A DNA stretch of 44,467 nucleotides from CAYJLC01 sp964370735. Lineage in GTDB: Bacteria > Bacillota > Clostridia > Oscillospirales > Butyricicoccaceae. The stretch covers positions 1 through 44,467 of the forward strand of contig CAYJLC010000013.1 of NCBI GenBank assembly GCA_964370735.1, written 5' to 3'. The position numbers were made by a program, and so were the translations under genes. The notes beneath the pieces are model-generated. The model saw only the letters and a list, made by a program, of their open reading frames with translations, was not told the DNA's origin and ran no database searches. Position 1 is the stretch's first letter, and every line of letters starts with the position of its first letter. Below, in pieces: positions 1 to 8,749 of this stretch.

Positions 1-51
1 TACGCTTTAGGCGTGATTTTCACAGAGATAAACGAGAGTTTAAAATTTTAA
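1..51 (+). CDS. C-terminal tail of an upstream gene (partial)
   Basis: Frame 1 is open from the first base and ends at TAA 49-51, giving the residues YALGVIFTEINESLKF. A strong plus-strand terminator hairpin follows at 110-138, which fits the end of a plus-strand transcript. Frame 3 is also open for a few codons, so the frame is not certain. Too little is present to name a product. Confidence 0.35.
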   Translation, partial: YALGVIFTEINESLKF

Positions 52-109
52 TTTACGATTGAATTTTCTTAGAAAATCTCGATTTTGATAAAAAATATCT
101 ATAATATAC

Positions 110-138
110 AAAGGGCTATCGCAATGCGACAGCCCTTT
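110..138 (+). terminator. Rho-independent terminator, possibly bidirectional
   Basis: The arms AAAGGGCT and AGCCCTTT enclose an inner TCGC-AAT-GCGA stem, followed on the plus strand by TTATTATTT. It would end the transcript entering from the left. It could also serve the minus-strand gene ending at 167. Its core resembles the hairpins at 1058, 5612 and 25457. Confidence 0.75.
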
Positions 139-166
139 TATTATTTGTATTGTGGTAATTTCTATT

Positions 167-964
167 CTATTTTGTAAAAGATAGCGCAAGCAAGCCTTCT
201 GCGTTTTTAAAGAAAGCGTTGTTTGTTGCTCTTAATTTCTCATTAACTTCGGCAACTTTTTCGCTCGATAAAATTTCAATTTTTGTTTCAAAATGGTTAT
301 CTCTTCCATCAAAAATTTTACAAACTCCATCGTTTTTTATGTAATTCACTTTGTTTGAATCTGCTTTTGTAAGAGTGTAGTAAGTTTCATTTTCTACTAT
401 CACATTGAAAATTACTTCTCTATCCTCGTAAGTCATTAGAATATGACGGCTGTTTTCAAATCTTTCTTTGCCTGAAAGTGAGTATTTTGAAAAACTTGGA
501 TTCCAATCGCTATCAAGAGTAAATATTTCACTACTACTGAAGTATACAGTCGCTTCGATAAGTTCAAGTTCAAAGAACTTTGCACCATGGTTAAGCATTT
601 TTTTGTATAACGGATCTGCTTCAGCAGCTTTTTGTAGTAACTCGCAAGAGTTATCTAGTGCTTTACAAGTGAATTTTCCGTAAATTCTTTTTGACATTTT
701 TAGTCCTTGACCATCTTTGTCAAAAATTAATCCTGATATTTTCGTTCCATCTTCAACTACATTAAGAAGGGCAGATACACCTACCAAAAGCAAAATATGT
801 TTACCATCAATGTATTTATAATTCGCTTTTTCCACAGTAGGGAAGTCCGTTCCATTATTTATAGCAACCTCAATATTTGGTTGAGTTGCGCAAAACGCTA
901 GTATATCATCTTTCATTTCGCCTATCGGCTTTCTATTTTTCATTGCATCTTTTGGGCTCATCAT
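167..964 (-). CDS. Hypothetical protein, pyridoxamine-phosphate-oxidase-like split barrel
   Basis: A 265-residue soluble protein with no signal peptide or membrane segment. The first half (about residues 25-150) alternates short hydrophobic strands in the manner of FMN-binding split barrels of the pyridoxamine 5'-phosphate oxidase superfamily, ending in a KFFELELIEATVYF strand pair. The second half (about 180-265) has a weaker repeat of similar strands, so it may be a tandem or HugZ-like arrangement. No catalytic motif is clear, so this is a fold-level guess. The message carries GGAGG 4 nt before the first of two consecutive ATGs; the second ATG (961) has better spacing and may be the true start. 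It is monocistronic, with hairpins on both sides. The inverted repeat ACTTAG-N5-CTAAGT at 988-1004 lies just upstream and could be an operator. Confidence 0.6.
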   Translation of the reverse strand: MMSPKDAMKNRKPIGEMKDDILAFCATQPNIEVAINNGTDFPTVEKANYKYIDGKHILLLVGVSALLNVVEDGTKISGLIFDKDGQGLKMSKRIYGKFTCKALDNSCELLQKAAEADPLYKKMLNHGAKFFELELIEATVYFSSSEIFTLDSDWNPSFSKYSLSGKERFENSRHILMTYEDREVIFNVIVENETYYTLTKADSNKVNYIKNDGVCKIFDGRDNHFETKIEILSSEKVAEVNEKLRATNNAFFKNAEGLLALSFTK

Positions 965-1057
965 TATTCCTCCTAATTATTCCTAAAACTTAGTTTCACT
1001 AAGTAATTTAACTAACTTTTTAACTTTTTTGTAAGCAATCGCTAACTGTCCCTTGGT

Positions 1058-1093
1058 AAATAAGGGTTATCACAATGTAATAGACCCTTATTT
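1058..1093 (-). terminator. Terminator hairpin after nadE
   Basis: The arms AAATAAGGGT (1058-1067) and ACCCTTATTT (1084-1093) form a long stem directly downstream of the nadE stop codon on the minus strand. The inner part TTATCACAATGTAATAG matches the core of the hairpin at 110-138 with several changes. Confidence 0.7.
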
Positions 1094-1095
1094 TC

Positions 1096-3033
1096 TTATT
1101 TATTTTTATTTATCGAGTTTTTTAGTTCCTCTAATTCATTTAACCATAATGTCGCCATCGCATCTGAAGGCATTCTCAAATCTGCTCTAGGTGACACCGT
1201 CACAGAGCCGACTTTTGGTCCATCAGGAATACAGCTACGCTTAAATTGTTGTGAAAAAAATCTTCTCAAGAACATTTCTAACCATTTCAAGATAGTTTCA
1301 TCTGAAAATTCGCCTTTAAATGCGTATTTCGCTAAAAAATATATCTTTTTCGGTTGAAAATTCAATCTTACTAGGTAATAAAGGAAAAAATCGTGCAAGT
1401 CATACGGACCTACAATTTCCTCTGTTTGTTGGCTGATTTCGCCATCTTTAGCTGGCAACAACTCCGGACTAACCGGTGTATCCAAAACATCTTTTAATAC
1501 TGTTTTTAGTTCTAGATTATCTGCAATATAGATAAAATAGTCCACTAAATGACGTATTAAAGTTTTAGGTATAGATGAATTTACTGCGTACATGCTCATG
1601 TGGTCACCATTATAAGTCGCAAACCCCAAAGCAAGCTCTGAAAGGTCGCCAGTGCCGATTACCAAACCGTTAGATTTGTTCGCAAAATTCATCAAAACAA
1701 GCGTTCTAACGCGTGCTTGTACATTTTCAAATGTCACATCATGGATATTTTCATCGTGTCCAATATCTTCGAAATTACTATAAACGGTGTCGTGAATATT
1801 CACTTCTTTGAGTGTGACACCAAGCGCTGAGCAAAGCTTTTCAGCATTCGTTTTAGTGCGAATTGTGGTACCAAAGCATGGCATAGTTATAGCAATAATG
1901 TCAGAAAGTGGCTTATCTAGCAAATTAAACGCCATTACAGTCACCAAAAGTGCTAAAGTGCTGTCAAGTCCGCCTGAAATTCCAATAACTGCTGATTTTG
2001 CATTCGTATGCTCAAATCTTTTTGCTAATCCTTTTGCTTGAATAGTTAAGATTTCATTCGAAATTTCATGCTTTTCTGCACGATTATACGGAACAAACGG
2101 GGAAGAAGATACAAAACGAGTCAAATTCTTTGTAGTTTCGTTCGAATTAAATGGAATTTTCACATAATCTTCTGAACTGACACTTCTAAAAGTAGTATTT
2201 TTCAATCTCTCATTAGAAATTTTCTCTACATCAATTTCTGAAATTATCATTTTGTTATTAAAAAGCTCTGTTTCTGCTAATATAGTGCCGTTTTCAGCTA
2301 TTAAATTGTGACCAGAAAACACCATATCGGTTGTAGATTCACCATCACCAGCATTCGCATATACATAGCCACAAATCAGTCTGCCAGATTGCCCGGAAAT
2401 AAGCGACTTTCTATACGAAGCTTTACCAATAATTTCATCTCCAGCCGATAAATTTACAATAATCGTAGCACCTGCCAAAGCATGACCGATACTCGGTGGA
2501 TTAGGGCTCCAAACATCTTCGCAAATCTCGGCAGAAACTACCAAATTTGAATTTGTTCGCGATACAAATTGCATTTTCGTGCCAAATGGAACTATTTTTC
2601 CATCAATGCAAATCTCACCTTTCAACTCTGGTGTTGCCTCGGTAAATTGACGCATTTCATAGAATTCACCGTAATTTGGCAAGTGAATTTTCGGAATTAC
2701 ACCTAAAATTTCTCCATTTTGTAACGCAACAGCACAATTATATAGCGAATTATTGAAAACCAGTGGCATACCAATAAAAATTAGCGCATCAACATATTTT
2801 GTATTTTTTGCAAAGTGAATTAAAGCGTCAATCGCACCTTTTCTAAGTGAATTTTGGAAAAATAAATCAGAACAAGTGTATCCTGTTATGCAAAGTTCGG
2901 GAAAAACAAGCACTTCAACGTCATTTTTGTGAGCATTCAAGCTTATTTCAATTGCTTGATTTGCATTAAAAAAAGTATCTGCAACTTTAATTTTAGGAGT
3001 TGCTGCTGCAACTTTTACAAAACCATATTTCAT
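1096..3033 (-). CDS. nadE: Glutamine-dependent NAD+ synthetase
   Basis: Converts deamido-NAD to NAD+ with ATP and glutamine-derived ammonia, the last step of NAD synthesis, in the cytoplasm. The protein has 645 residues, the length of the two-domain bacterial and eukaryotic form. The N-terminal carbon-nitrogen hydrolase (glutaminase) domain keeps its catalytic triad: Glu46 in FPELC, Lys115 in PKIHLPN and Cys171 in AEICEDVW. The C-terminal synthetase domain has the PP-loop SGGLDS at 353-358. The start is supported by GAGG 7 nt before the ATG. The gene lies 17 nt after pcrA on the same strand and no promoter is obvious between them, so they probably form one operon. Identification is secure. 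Confidence 0.96.
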   Translation of the reverse strand: MKYGFVKVAAATPKIKVADTFFNANQAIEISLNAHKNDVEVLVFPELCITGYTCSDLFFQNSLRKGAIDALIHFAKNTKYVDALIFIGMPLVFNNSLYNCAVALQNGEILGVIPKIHLPNYGEFYEMRQFTEATPELKGEICIDGKIVPFGTKMQFVSRTNSNLVVSAEICEDVWSPNPPSIGHALAGATIIVNLSAGDEIIGKASYRKSLISGQSGRLICGYVYANAGDGESTTDMVFSGHNLIAENGTILAETELFNNKMIISEIDVEKISNERLKNTTFRSVSSEDYVKIPFNSNETTKNLTRFVSSSPFVPYNRAEKHEISNEILTIQAKGLAKRFEHTNAKSAVIGISGGLDSTLALLVTVMAFNLLDKPLSDIIAITMPCFGTTIRTKTNAEKLCSALGVTLKEVNIHDTVYSNFEDIGHDENIHDVTFENVQARVRTLVLMNFANKSNGLVIGTGDLSELALGFATYNGDHMSMYAVNSSIPKTLIRHLVDYFIYIADNLELKTVLKDVLDTPVSPELLPAKDGEISQQTEEIVGPYDLHDFFLYYLVRLNFQPKKIYFLAKYAFKGEFSDETILKWLEMFLRRFFSQQFKRSCIPDGPKVGSVTVSPRADLRMPSDAMATLWLNELEELKNSINKNK

Positions 3034-3050
3034 AAATTTTCCTCTTTCGT

Positions 3051-5396
3051 TTAGATTTTAGATATATAAGATGATGCGGTTTTCGCAAGAAGTTTTTTCG
3101 TTCCAACCTTGTCAAATGCGATTTCAAGGAGCAAATCTCCACCCATCGCTTTCGTGCTAGTGATAAGCCCTTCACCAAATGCTTTATGCGAAATTCTGTC
3201 GCCCGTTTTAAGGTCGACATTTATAGGCTCGGCTGGCTTTTTAAATGCAGAGATAGTTGTCGCTGATTTATTGAAAAATGGGGCAGAAGGGGATGATTTT
3301 ATGCTACTTTTCGAAACATCTGTATTGCTTTTTGTGAATTCTTTCGGAATTTCGCCTAAAAACATAGACGGACGATAGTATCTTGTTTGTCCATAAAGCA
3401 GACGATTTGTCGAATACGAAAGTGTTAAATTTTTCTTAGCTCTTGTGATTGCAACATAGCAAAGTCGACGTTCTTCTTCGACTTCGGCAGGGTCTTCAAG
3501 CGACCTTGAACTTGGGAAAATATCGTTTTCCATACCAGTAATGAATACATTTTCAAACTCAAGTCCTTTTGATGAGTGAATTGTCATCATAGTTACACAA
3601 TCTGTTTGATTTTCGTCTTTATCTAAGTCTGTAAACAACGAAATTTCTTCTAAAAATCCAGATAATGAAGGTGGTTCTTCGCATCTCTCCATATACTCGA
3701 TGATACTAGATTTAAGCTCTCGCACGTTCTCAATTTTTCCTAAAGATTCTGGGTCGCCTTTTTGAGTAAGCATTGTAATATATCCAGTTTTTTCACAAAC
3801 ACTGTCATAAAACTCGTCTAACGGCAATTTTTCCAAGTCGCGTTTTAGGGACAAAATCATATCAGAAAACGCAGTTAATGAGCTAGCTGAGCGTTTTAAG
3901 TCCGTAATTGTTTCACTATTTTTTAGTATCTCAAAAAACGACATTGAGTATTCATTCGTTAAGTATTCTACCATTTCGATAGTTTTTGCACCAATTTTTC
4001 TTGGTGGATTATTTATAATTCTTTTAAGTCTTAAAGTGTCATTTGCATTATTTATCACACATAAATACGATAGCATATCTTTAACTTCGGCTCTATCAAA
4101 GAAGCGAAGTCCACTAAACATTTTGTATGGAATTCCCATTCTTTTTAGCGAATACTCGATAGCATTCGACAGAGCATGATTTCTATATAAAATTGCAAAA
4201 TCCGAGAACTTTTTACCTGCATCAATGCCGTCTAATATCGATTTTGATATAAAATACGCCTCATCTTGCCCAGTTTGGCATTCACGTATAAAAACAGGGT
4301 CTGTCGAGTGATTATTTGTCCACAAAGTCTTGCCTTTTCTCTTTCTATTTCTAGAAATAAGCCCATTTGCAGAATTTAAAATATTGCTCGTCGAGCGATA
4401 GTTTTGCTCTAGACGAATTGTTTTTGCGTCCTCATAATCACGTTCAAATTCAAGAATATTCTTGATGGTCGCACCGCGAAATTTATAAATACTTTGGTCG
4501 TCATCACCAACAACACAGATGTTTTGATGCAAACTAGACAACATGTGCACAAGCTTATATTGCGCGTGGTTCGTATCTTGATACTCATCGACCAAAACAT
4601 AGCGAAAGCGATTTTGGTATTTAGATAAAATTTCAGGATTTTTTTCGAATAATTCCACAGCTTTTACGATAATATCATCGAAATCAAAAGCATTATTGCT
4701 CTCCATTTCTTTCTGATAACGCGAATATACTTCAGCAACTTTCTGTTTGAAAACATCGCCATCGGCAGAAATCGCATACGCTCTCGGTGTTAAAAGGCTG
4801 TCTTTTGCACGACTAATCAAGCTAGAAAACATCTTCGGGTCATATTTTTTTTCGTCTAAATTCATCGACTTAATAATGTCCGTTAACATACGTTTTTTGT
4901 CAGTTTCGTCGTAAATTGTAAAGTCAGACGTATAGCCAATAGCCTCGGCTTCTCTACGCAAAATTTTCGTACAAGCAGAGTGGAAAGTTTGCGCCCAAAT
5001 CATAGCAGAACTTTCGCCTAATACTTTTTCAAGACGCTCTTTTATCTCTTTTGCAGCTTTATTTGTAAATGTAATCGCCAAAATTTCCCAAGGTTTTACT
5101 CTATCTTTATTTAACGCTCGCGAAACATCATCGAAAAGCAGTTCATCTCTCTCTTTGTAGTATTCACGCAAAATATGTTCTTCATCTTCCGTAAAAACAT
5201 AATTATCATCATAAAATGCATTACCAAAGTTTAAAATATTTGAAATTCTGTTGATTAAAACCGTTGTTTTTCCAGAACCTGCACCGGCAAGCACCAAAAG
5301 TGGTCCATTGACTGTTAAAACAGCCTCTTTTTGCATATCGTTAAGAAAAGCATATTCTCTTTTTAATATCTCATTTTTTATTTGCAGTATGTTCAT
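3051..5396 (-). CDS. pcrA: ATP-dependent DNA helicase PcrA/UvrD
   Basis: Superfamily 1A 3'-5' helicase for nucleotide excision repair, removal of recombinase filaments and rolling-circle replication. Walker A GAGSGKT lies at residues 38-44. Further on are DEYQDTNHAQ (Walker B), GDDDQSIYKFRGA (motif III), EQNYRST (motif IV), and the C-terminal motifs around TIHSSKGLEF and VAITRAKK. The C-terminal tail (about residues 720-781) resembles the Tudor-like RNA-polymerase-interaction domain. An upstream in-frame ATG at 5408 sits inside the ribosome site (ATGGAGGGAACA), so I place the start at the next ATG, 5396, giving 781 residues with GGAGGG 4 nt upstream. nadE follows 17 nt downstream. Confidence 0.95.
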   Translation of the reverse strand: MNILQIKNEILKREYAFLNDMQKEAVLTVNGPLLVLAGAGSGKTTVLINRISNILNFGNAFYDDNYVFTEDEEHILREYYKERDELLFDDVSRALNKDRVKPWEILAITFTNKAAKEIKERLEKVLGESSAMIWAQTFHSACTKILRREAEAIGYTSDFTIYDETDKKRMLTDIIKSMNLDEKKYDPKMFSSLISRAKDSLLTPRAYAISADGDVFKQKVAEVYSRYQKEMESNNAFDFDDIIVKAVELFEKNPEILSKYQNRFRYVLVDEYQDTNHAQYKLVHMLSSLHQNICVVGDDDQSIYKFRGATIKNILEFERDYEDAKTIRLEQNYRSTSNILNSANGLISRNRKRKGKTLWTNNHSTDPVFIRECQTGQDEAYFISKSILDGIDAGKKFSDFAILYRNHALSNAIEYSLKRMGIPYKMFSGLRFFDRAEVKDMLSYLCVINNANDTLRLKRIINNPPRKIGAKTIEMVEYLTNEYSMSFFEILKNSETITDLKRSASSLTAFSDMILSLKRDLEKLPLDEFYDSVCEKTGYITMLTQKGDPESLGKIENVRELKSSIIEYMERCEEPPSLSGFLEEISLFTDLDKDENQTDCVTMMTIHSSKGLEFENVFITGMENDIFPSSRSLEDPAEVEEERRLCYVAITRAKKNLTLSYSTNRLLYGQTRYYRPSMFLGEIPKEFTKSNTDVSKSSIKSSPSAPFFNKSATTISAFKKPAEPINVDLKTGDRISHKAFGEGLITSTKAMGGDLLLEIAFDKVGTKKLLAKTASSYISKI

Positions 5397-5419
5397 TGTT
5401 CCCTCCATAATTACCTTTT

Positions 5420-5448
5420 ATTGTACCATAAAATAAAAGCAAAAGCAA
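5420..5448 (-). promoter_or_regulatory. Promoter for pcrA-nadE
   Basis: Reading on the minus strand: -35 TTGCTT (5448-5443), a 17-bp spacer, then -10 TACAAT (5425-5420) preceded by TGG, an extended -10. It lies 23 bp upstream of the chosen pcrA start. Confidence 0.6.
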
Positions 5449-5474
5449 ATTAAAATTTGTGTTAAAACATAAAA

Positions 5475-5643
5475 AAAGAGGTTGTCGCACTAAAATAATA
5501 TTGCACAAAATGTTTGTCAAGTTTTCTAAAAACTCGCTTAATCCAACCGAGTAGGTTGGTCACACTCGCAAGTGTTACGAAGTCACAAACATAGATTTTT
5601 GTACAATAAATAAAGAGGCTGTCACAATTGCGACAACCTCTTT
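5475..5643. repeat. 169-bp element with perfect 15-bp terminal inverted repeats
   Basis: AAAGAGGTTGTCGCA at 5475-5489 is the exact reverse complement of 5629-5643. Inside, ATGTTTGT (5510-5517) pairs perfectly with ACAAACAT (5585-5592), and the adjoining 11 bases on each side pair with one mismatch. The centre holds two small hairpins, CCAACC-gagta-GGTTGG (5543-5559) and ACACT-cgca-AGTGT (5562-5575). There is no open reading frame. The layout fits a miniature inverted-repeat element, or a remnant of an insertion sequence. No target-site duplication is clear. Confidence 0.5.
5612..5643 (-). terminator. Terminator after the GNAT gene (right end of the repeat element)
   Basis: Local stem AAAGAGG-C-TGTC paired with GACA-A-CCTCTTT, with T-rich stretches on both outer sides. 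It lies directly downstream of the acetyltransferase stop codon at 5648. The right terminal repeat of the 5475-5643 element thus doubles as a terminator. Confidence 0.65.
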
Positions 5644-5647
5644 ATTT

Positions 5648-6115
5648 TTAGCGAAATTTTTCCATTCGATATAAGTTCTCTTCGTCCAGTTCTTTTATCC
5701 CATTTTTATATGTGTATCCACATTTTTCATAGAACCCACAAGATGTGATTGAAGAGGGGATTTCTATTCTTGTTGCGCGCAGAAATAATTCATCATTCTC
5801 TAGTGTTTCGATGATTTTTCTGCCAATTTTCTTCCCATGATATTCAGGTAATACAAAAATCGTGAGTAGAATGCTGTCTGTTTCACTTCCAAAGTAACTA
5901 GATATCGAGCCAGTTCCGACGATTTTATCACCGTCACACACAACATAAGTATGCGCATAAGACGCGATATTTAACATTTTTTCTTTATTAAAAGTTTTAA
6001 CCAAGTCTTGCATTGCCATTAGCGAATAGTCCTTACTATTTATTTCAATGAAATTTCTATGAATTATGTTTAAAACTTCATCGCTGTCTTCTTCTAAAAA
6101 TCTGCGTATATGCAT
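5648..6115 (-). CDS. GNAT-family N-acetyltransferase
   Basis: A 155-residue single-domain acetyltransferase using acetyl-CoA; the substrate cannot be told from sequence. Motif A is visible as LPEYHGKKIGRKIIETLE (about residues 89-106), containing the Q/H-x-x-G-x-G/I pyrophosphate loop. The C-terminal CGFYEKCGYTY is the usual motif B. Length and layout match small free-standing GNAT proteins. The ribosome site GGAG lies 7 nt before the ATG. It has its own promoter with both hexamers at consensus, and the next gene upstream, glyA, is divergent, so it is probably transcribed alone. Confidence 0.85.
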   Translation of the reverse strand: MHIRRFLEEDSDEVLNIIHRNFIEINSKDYSLMAMQDLVKTFNKEKMLNIASYAHTYVVCDGDKIVGTGSISSYFGSETDSILLTIFVLPEYHGKKIGRKIIETLENDELFLRATRIEIPSSITSCGFYEKCGYTYKNGIKELDEENLYRMEKFR

Positions 6116-6130
6116 TTTAATACTCCTTTT

Positions 6131-6174
6131 TTGTAAATTTTTACAATTATATCACAAATGATTTTTTATGTCAA
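6131..6174 (-). promoter_or_regulatory. Consensus promoter with palindrome at the start site (GNAT gene)
   Basis: Minus strand: -35 TTGACA (6174-6169), exactly 17 bp, -10 TATAAT (6151-6146), both perfect. The perfect inverted repeat TTGTAAA-TT-TTTACAA (6131-6146) touches the -10 and covers the expected transcription start, a typical place for a repressor. I cannot assign the regulator. The spacing is 2 bp shorter than a Rex site. Confidence 0.7.
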
Positions 6175-6200
6175 TAGCCATATTTTTCGAAATAATTTTA

Positions 6201-6229
6201 TTGCCCACTGTCGAAATTTGTGTTATAAT
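6201..6229 (+). promoter_or_regulatory. Promoter for glyA-rarA-dinB operon
   Basis: -35 TTGCCC (6201-6206), 17-bp spacer, -10 TATAAT (6224-6229). The expected start near 6236 leaves a leader of about 34 nt containing AAGGAG (6257-6262) before the glyA ATG. Confidence 0.65.
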
Positions 6230-6269
6230 GAAGCAGTAAAGCAAATTTAATGTTATAAGGAGATTTAAA

Positions 6270-7511
6270 ATGGTTTTAGAAAACATGAAATGTATTATGG
6301 ATAATGACGCAGAAGTTGGTCAAGCAATTTTTGCCGAGTATAAAAGACAACTTGCAAATATCGAACTTATCGCATCGGAAAACTTCGTGTCTGAGGCAGT
6401 TATGAGTGCCATGGCGACAGTTTTAACTAATAAATACGCAGAAGGTTATCCTTCTAAAAGATATTATGGTGGTTGCGAATGTGTTGACGTTGTAGAAAAC
6501 ATCGCAATCGACAGAGCTAAAGAACTTTTTGGTGCTGAACACGCAAATGTTCAACCGCATAGTGGTGCTCAAGCGAATATGGCTGTATATTCTGCATTTT
6601 TAGAAATAGGGGACACTGTTTTAGGCATGAGCCTTGCAAATGGTGGACATTTAACGCATGGTAGCCCTGTAAATGCATCTGGAAAGTTATATAATTTCAT
6701 CCCTTATGACTTAAATGAAAATCAAGAAATTGATTATAATGCAGTGAAAGAGCTTGCAGAAATTCATAAACCAAAAATGATCGTGGCTGGTGCTTCTGCT
6801 TATGCCAGGGAGATTGATTTTGAAAAATTTGCTGAAATAGCGCATTCAGTTGGCGCATATTTTATGGTTGATATGGCACATATTGCAGGTTTAGTTGCGT
6901 GTGGACTTCATATAAATCCAGTTCCTTATGCAGACGTAGTGACTACTACTACTCATAAAACTTTAAGAGGTCCTCGTGGCGGTTTAATCCTTTGCAAAGA
7001 ACAATATAAAGCACAAATTGACAAGTCGATTTTCCCAGGAAATCAAGGCGGTCCTTTAATGCACGTTATTGCTGGTAAGGCTGTTTGCTTCGGCGAGGCA
7101 TTAAAACCTGAATTTAAAGAATATCAAGAGCAAATCATCAAAAATGCAAAGGCTTTAGAGGCTGCTTTTAATGAATATGGCTTTGATATGGTGTCAAATG
7201 GTACTGATAACCACTTGATTTTACTTGATTTGAAAAAATTCAATGTAACTGGTAAAGAACTTCAAAACAGACTAGACGAAGTTAATATTACAACAAATAA
7301 AAACTCAATTCCAAACGACCCTCAAAGCCCATTTGTGACAAGTGGTCTTCGTGTTGGTGTTCCTGCTGTCACTTCTCGTGGATATAAAGAAGAAGATATG
7401 AAAATTATCGCCGAGTGTATTTATCTTGCAACAACTGATTTCGATGCAAAAGCTGATTATATCAGAGCAAAAGTTGCTGCTGTAAGCCAAAAATACCCAC
7501 TTTATAGCTAA
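6270..7511 (+). CDS. glyA: Serine hydroxymethyltransferase
   Basis: PLP enzyme that interconverts serine plus tetrahydrofolate with glycine plus 5,10-methylene-tetrahydrofolate, the main source of one-carbon units, in the cytoplasm. The protein has 413 residues, standard length. The PLP lysine is Lys230 in VTTTTHKTLRGPRGG. Other family marks are IELIASENF (31-39), YAEGYPSKRYYGG (56-68) and MVDMAHIAGL (199-208). AAGGAG is 7 nt upstream of the ATG. It is first in a plus-strand operon, with rarA starting 1 nt after its stop. Confidence 0.97.
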   Translation: MVLENMKCIMDNDAEVGQAIFAEYKRQLANIELIASENFVSEAVMSAMATVLTNKYAEGYPSKRYYGGCECVDVVENIAIDRAKELFGAEHANVQPHSGAQANMAVYSAFLEIGDTVLGMSLANGGHLTHGSPVNASGKLYNFIPYDLNENQEIDYNAVKELAEIHKPKMIVAGASAYAREIDFEKFAEIAHSVGAYFMVDMAHIAGLVACGLHINPVPYADVVTTTTHKTLRGPRGGLILCKEQYKAQIDKSIFPGNQGGPLMHVIAGKAVCFGEALKPEFKEYQEQIIKNAKALEAAFNEYGFDMVSNGTDNHLILLDLKKFNVTGKELQNRLDEVNITTNKNSIPNDPQSPFVTSGLRVGVPAVTSRGYKEEDMKIIAECIYLATTDFDAKADYIRAKVAAVSQKYPLYS

Positions 7512-7512
7512 T

Positions 7513-8748
7513 ATGTATAAACCACTTGCAGATATAAAACGACCTACTACACTCGATGATGTGGTAGGTCAAAAGCATATTTTAGGCGAAAACGGAATAC
7601 TTAAGCGTACTATTTTGAGTGGTACGCTTACAAATATGATTTTCTATGGTCCGTCTGGTGTCGGAAAAACAACTGTCGCAAAAATCGTTGCTAAAAGAAC
7701 AAATCGTAAATTTGTAAGCCTTAATGCAACCACTGCTTCGATTTCTGACATTAAAGATATTATTGCCGAACTAGACACATTGCTTGCCCCTGAGGGTGTT
7801 CTTCTTTACCTAGATGAAATACAATATTTCAACAAAAAGCAACAGCAATCGCTATTAGAATTTATAGAAAACGGCAAAATAATCTTAGTTGCGTCTACTA
7901 CGGAAAATCCTTATTTTTATGTGTATAACGCGATTTTAAGCCGTTCAATTGTCTATGAATTTAAGCCTGTTGAACCCTCAGAAATTAAAATTGCGATTAT
8001 GCGAGTATTCGGTGAAATAGAGGTGAGCGAAGAATGCCTTAATATCATTTCAAATTCATCGATGGGAGATGTCAGAAAGGCGATAAATGTTTGCGAAACG
8101 CTCATAAATATTGCTGAAACGAACAACACTAATATTAGTGAAGAAGATGTAATTTCTCTGACAGGACATTCGCGATTTCGTTATGATAAAGATGGCGACG
8201 AGCATTATAATACATTGTCGGCATTTCAAAAATCCATTCGTGGTTCAGACGAAAATGCTGCAATTCATTACCTTGCAAGGCTTATAAAAGCAGGCGATTT
8301 AAAATCTATTTGCAGACGACTTTTAGTGATAGCTGCCGAGGATATCGGGCTTGCATATCCGCAGGCAATTTCAATCGTAAAATCCTGTGTAGACTCTGCC
8401 CTTATGTTAGGGTTTCCAGAGGCTAGGATTCCACTTGCCGAGGCTGTGATTTTGCTTGCGACTTCACCGAAATCAAACAGCGCATACATGGCTATTGATA
8501 GCGCACTTTCAGATATTGACTCAAGTGATGTCGGCGATATTCCATCTCATTTAAAAGATGCACATTATGGTGGTGCTAAGAAGCTAGGCCATGGCAAAGA
8601 ATACAAATATCCGCATAGTTTCGACAATAATTATGTAAAGCAAGATTACTTGCCAGAACTAATAAAAGACCGTGTTTATTATGAATTTAGTGATAATAAA
8701 CACGAAAAAGCGTCAAAAGACTATTGGAATAAAATTAAAAGGGGATAG
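7513..8748 (+). CDS. rarA: Replication-associated recombination protein A (RarA/MgsA AAA+ ATPase)
   Basis: AAA+ ATPase of the clamp-loader-like RarA/WRNIP1 family, acting at stalled replication forks. The protein has 411 residues. The start PLADIKRPTTLDDVVGQKHILG is the family's usual beginning. Walker A is GPSGVGKT (46-53) and Walker B YLDEIQYF. Sensor 1 is ATTENPYF and sensor 2 lies near SMGDVRKAIN. The C-terminal half is the tetramerisation and MgsA region. The ATG lies 1 nt after the glyA stop with no clear ribosome site, so translation is probably coupled to glyA. The next gene, dinB, is also a DNA-damage tolerance factor, which makes functional sense. Confidence 0.94.
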   Translation: MYKPLADIKRPTTLDDVVGQKHILGENGILKRTILSGTLTNMIFYGPSGVGKTTVAKIVAKRTNRKFVSLNATTASISDIKDIIAELDTLLAPEGVLLYLDEIQYFNKKQQQSLLEFIENGKIILVASTTENPYFYVYNAILSRSIVYEFKPVEPSEIKIAIMRVFGEIEVSEECLNIISNSSMGDVRKAINVCETLINIAETNNTNISEEDVISLTGHSRFRYDKDGDEHYNTLSAFQKSIRGSDENAAIHYLARLIKAGDLKSICRRLLVIAAEDIGLAYPQAISIVKSCVDSALMLGFPEARIPLAEAVILLATSPKSNSAYMAIDSALSDIDSSDVGDIPSHLKDAHYGGAKKLGHGKEYKYPHSFDNNYVKQDYLPELIKDRVYYEFSDNKHEKASKDYWNKIKRG

Positions 8749-8749
8749 A

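Noticed and set aside
6131..6146. Rex (redox) operator
   Set aside because: Rex sites have TTGT and ACAA separated by 10 bp; here the distance is 8 bp.
8672..8749. Upstream extension of dinB inside rarA
   Set aside because: The family begins with the KVILHCDLNNFYASVE block; GTG 8750 directly after the rarA stop gives this with a ribosome site.
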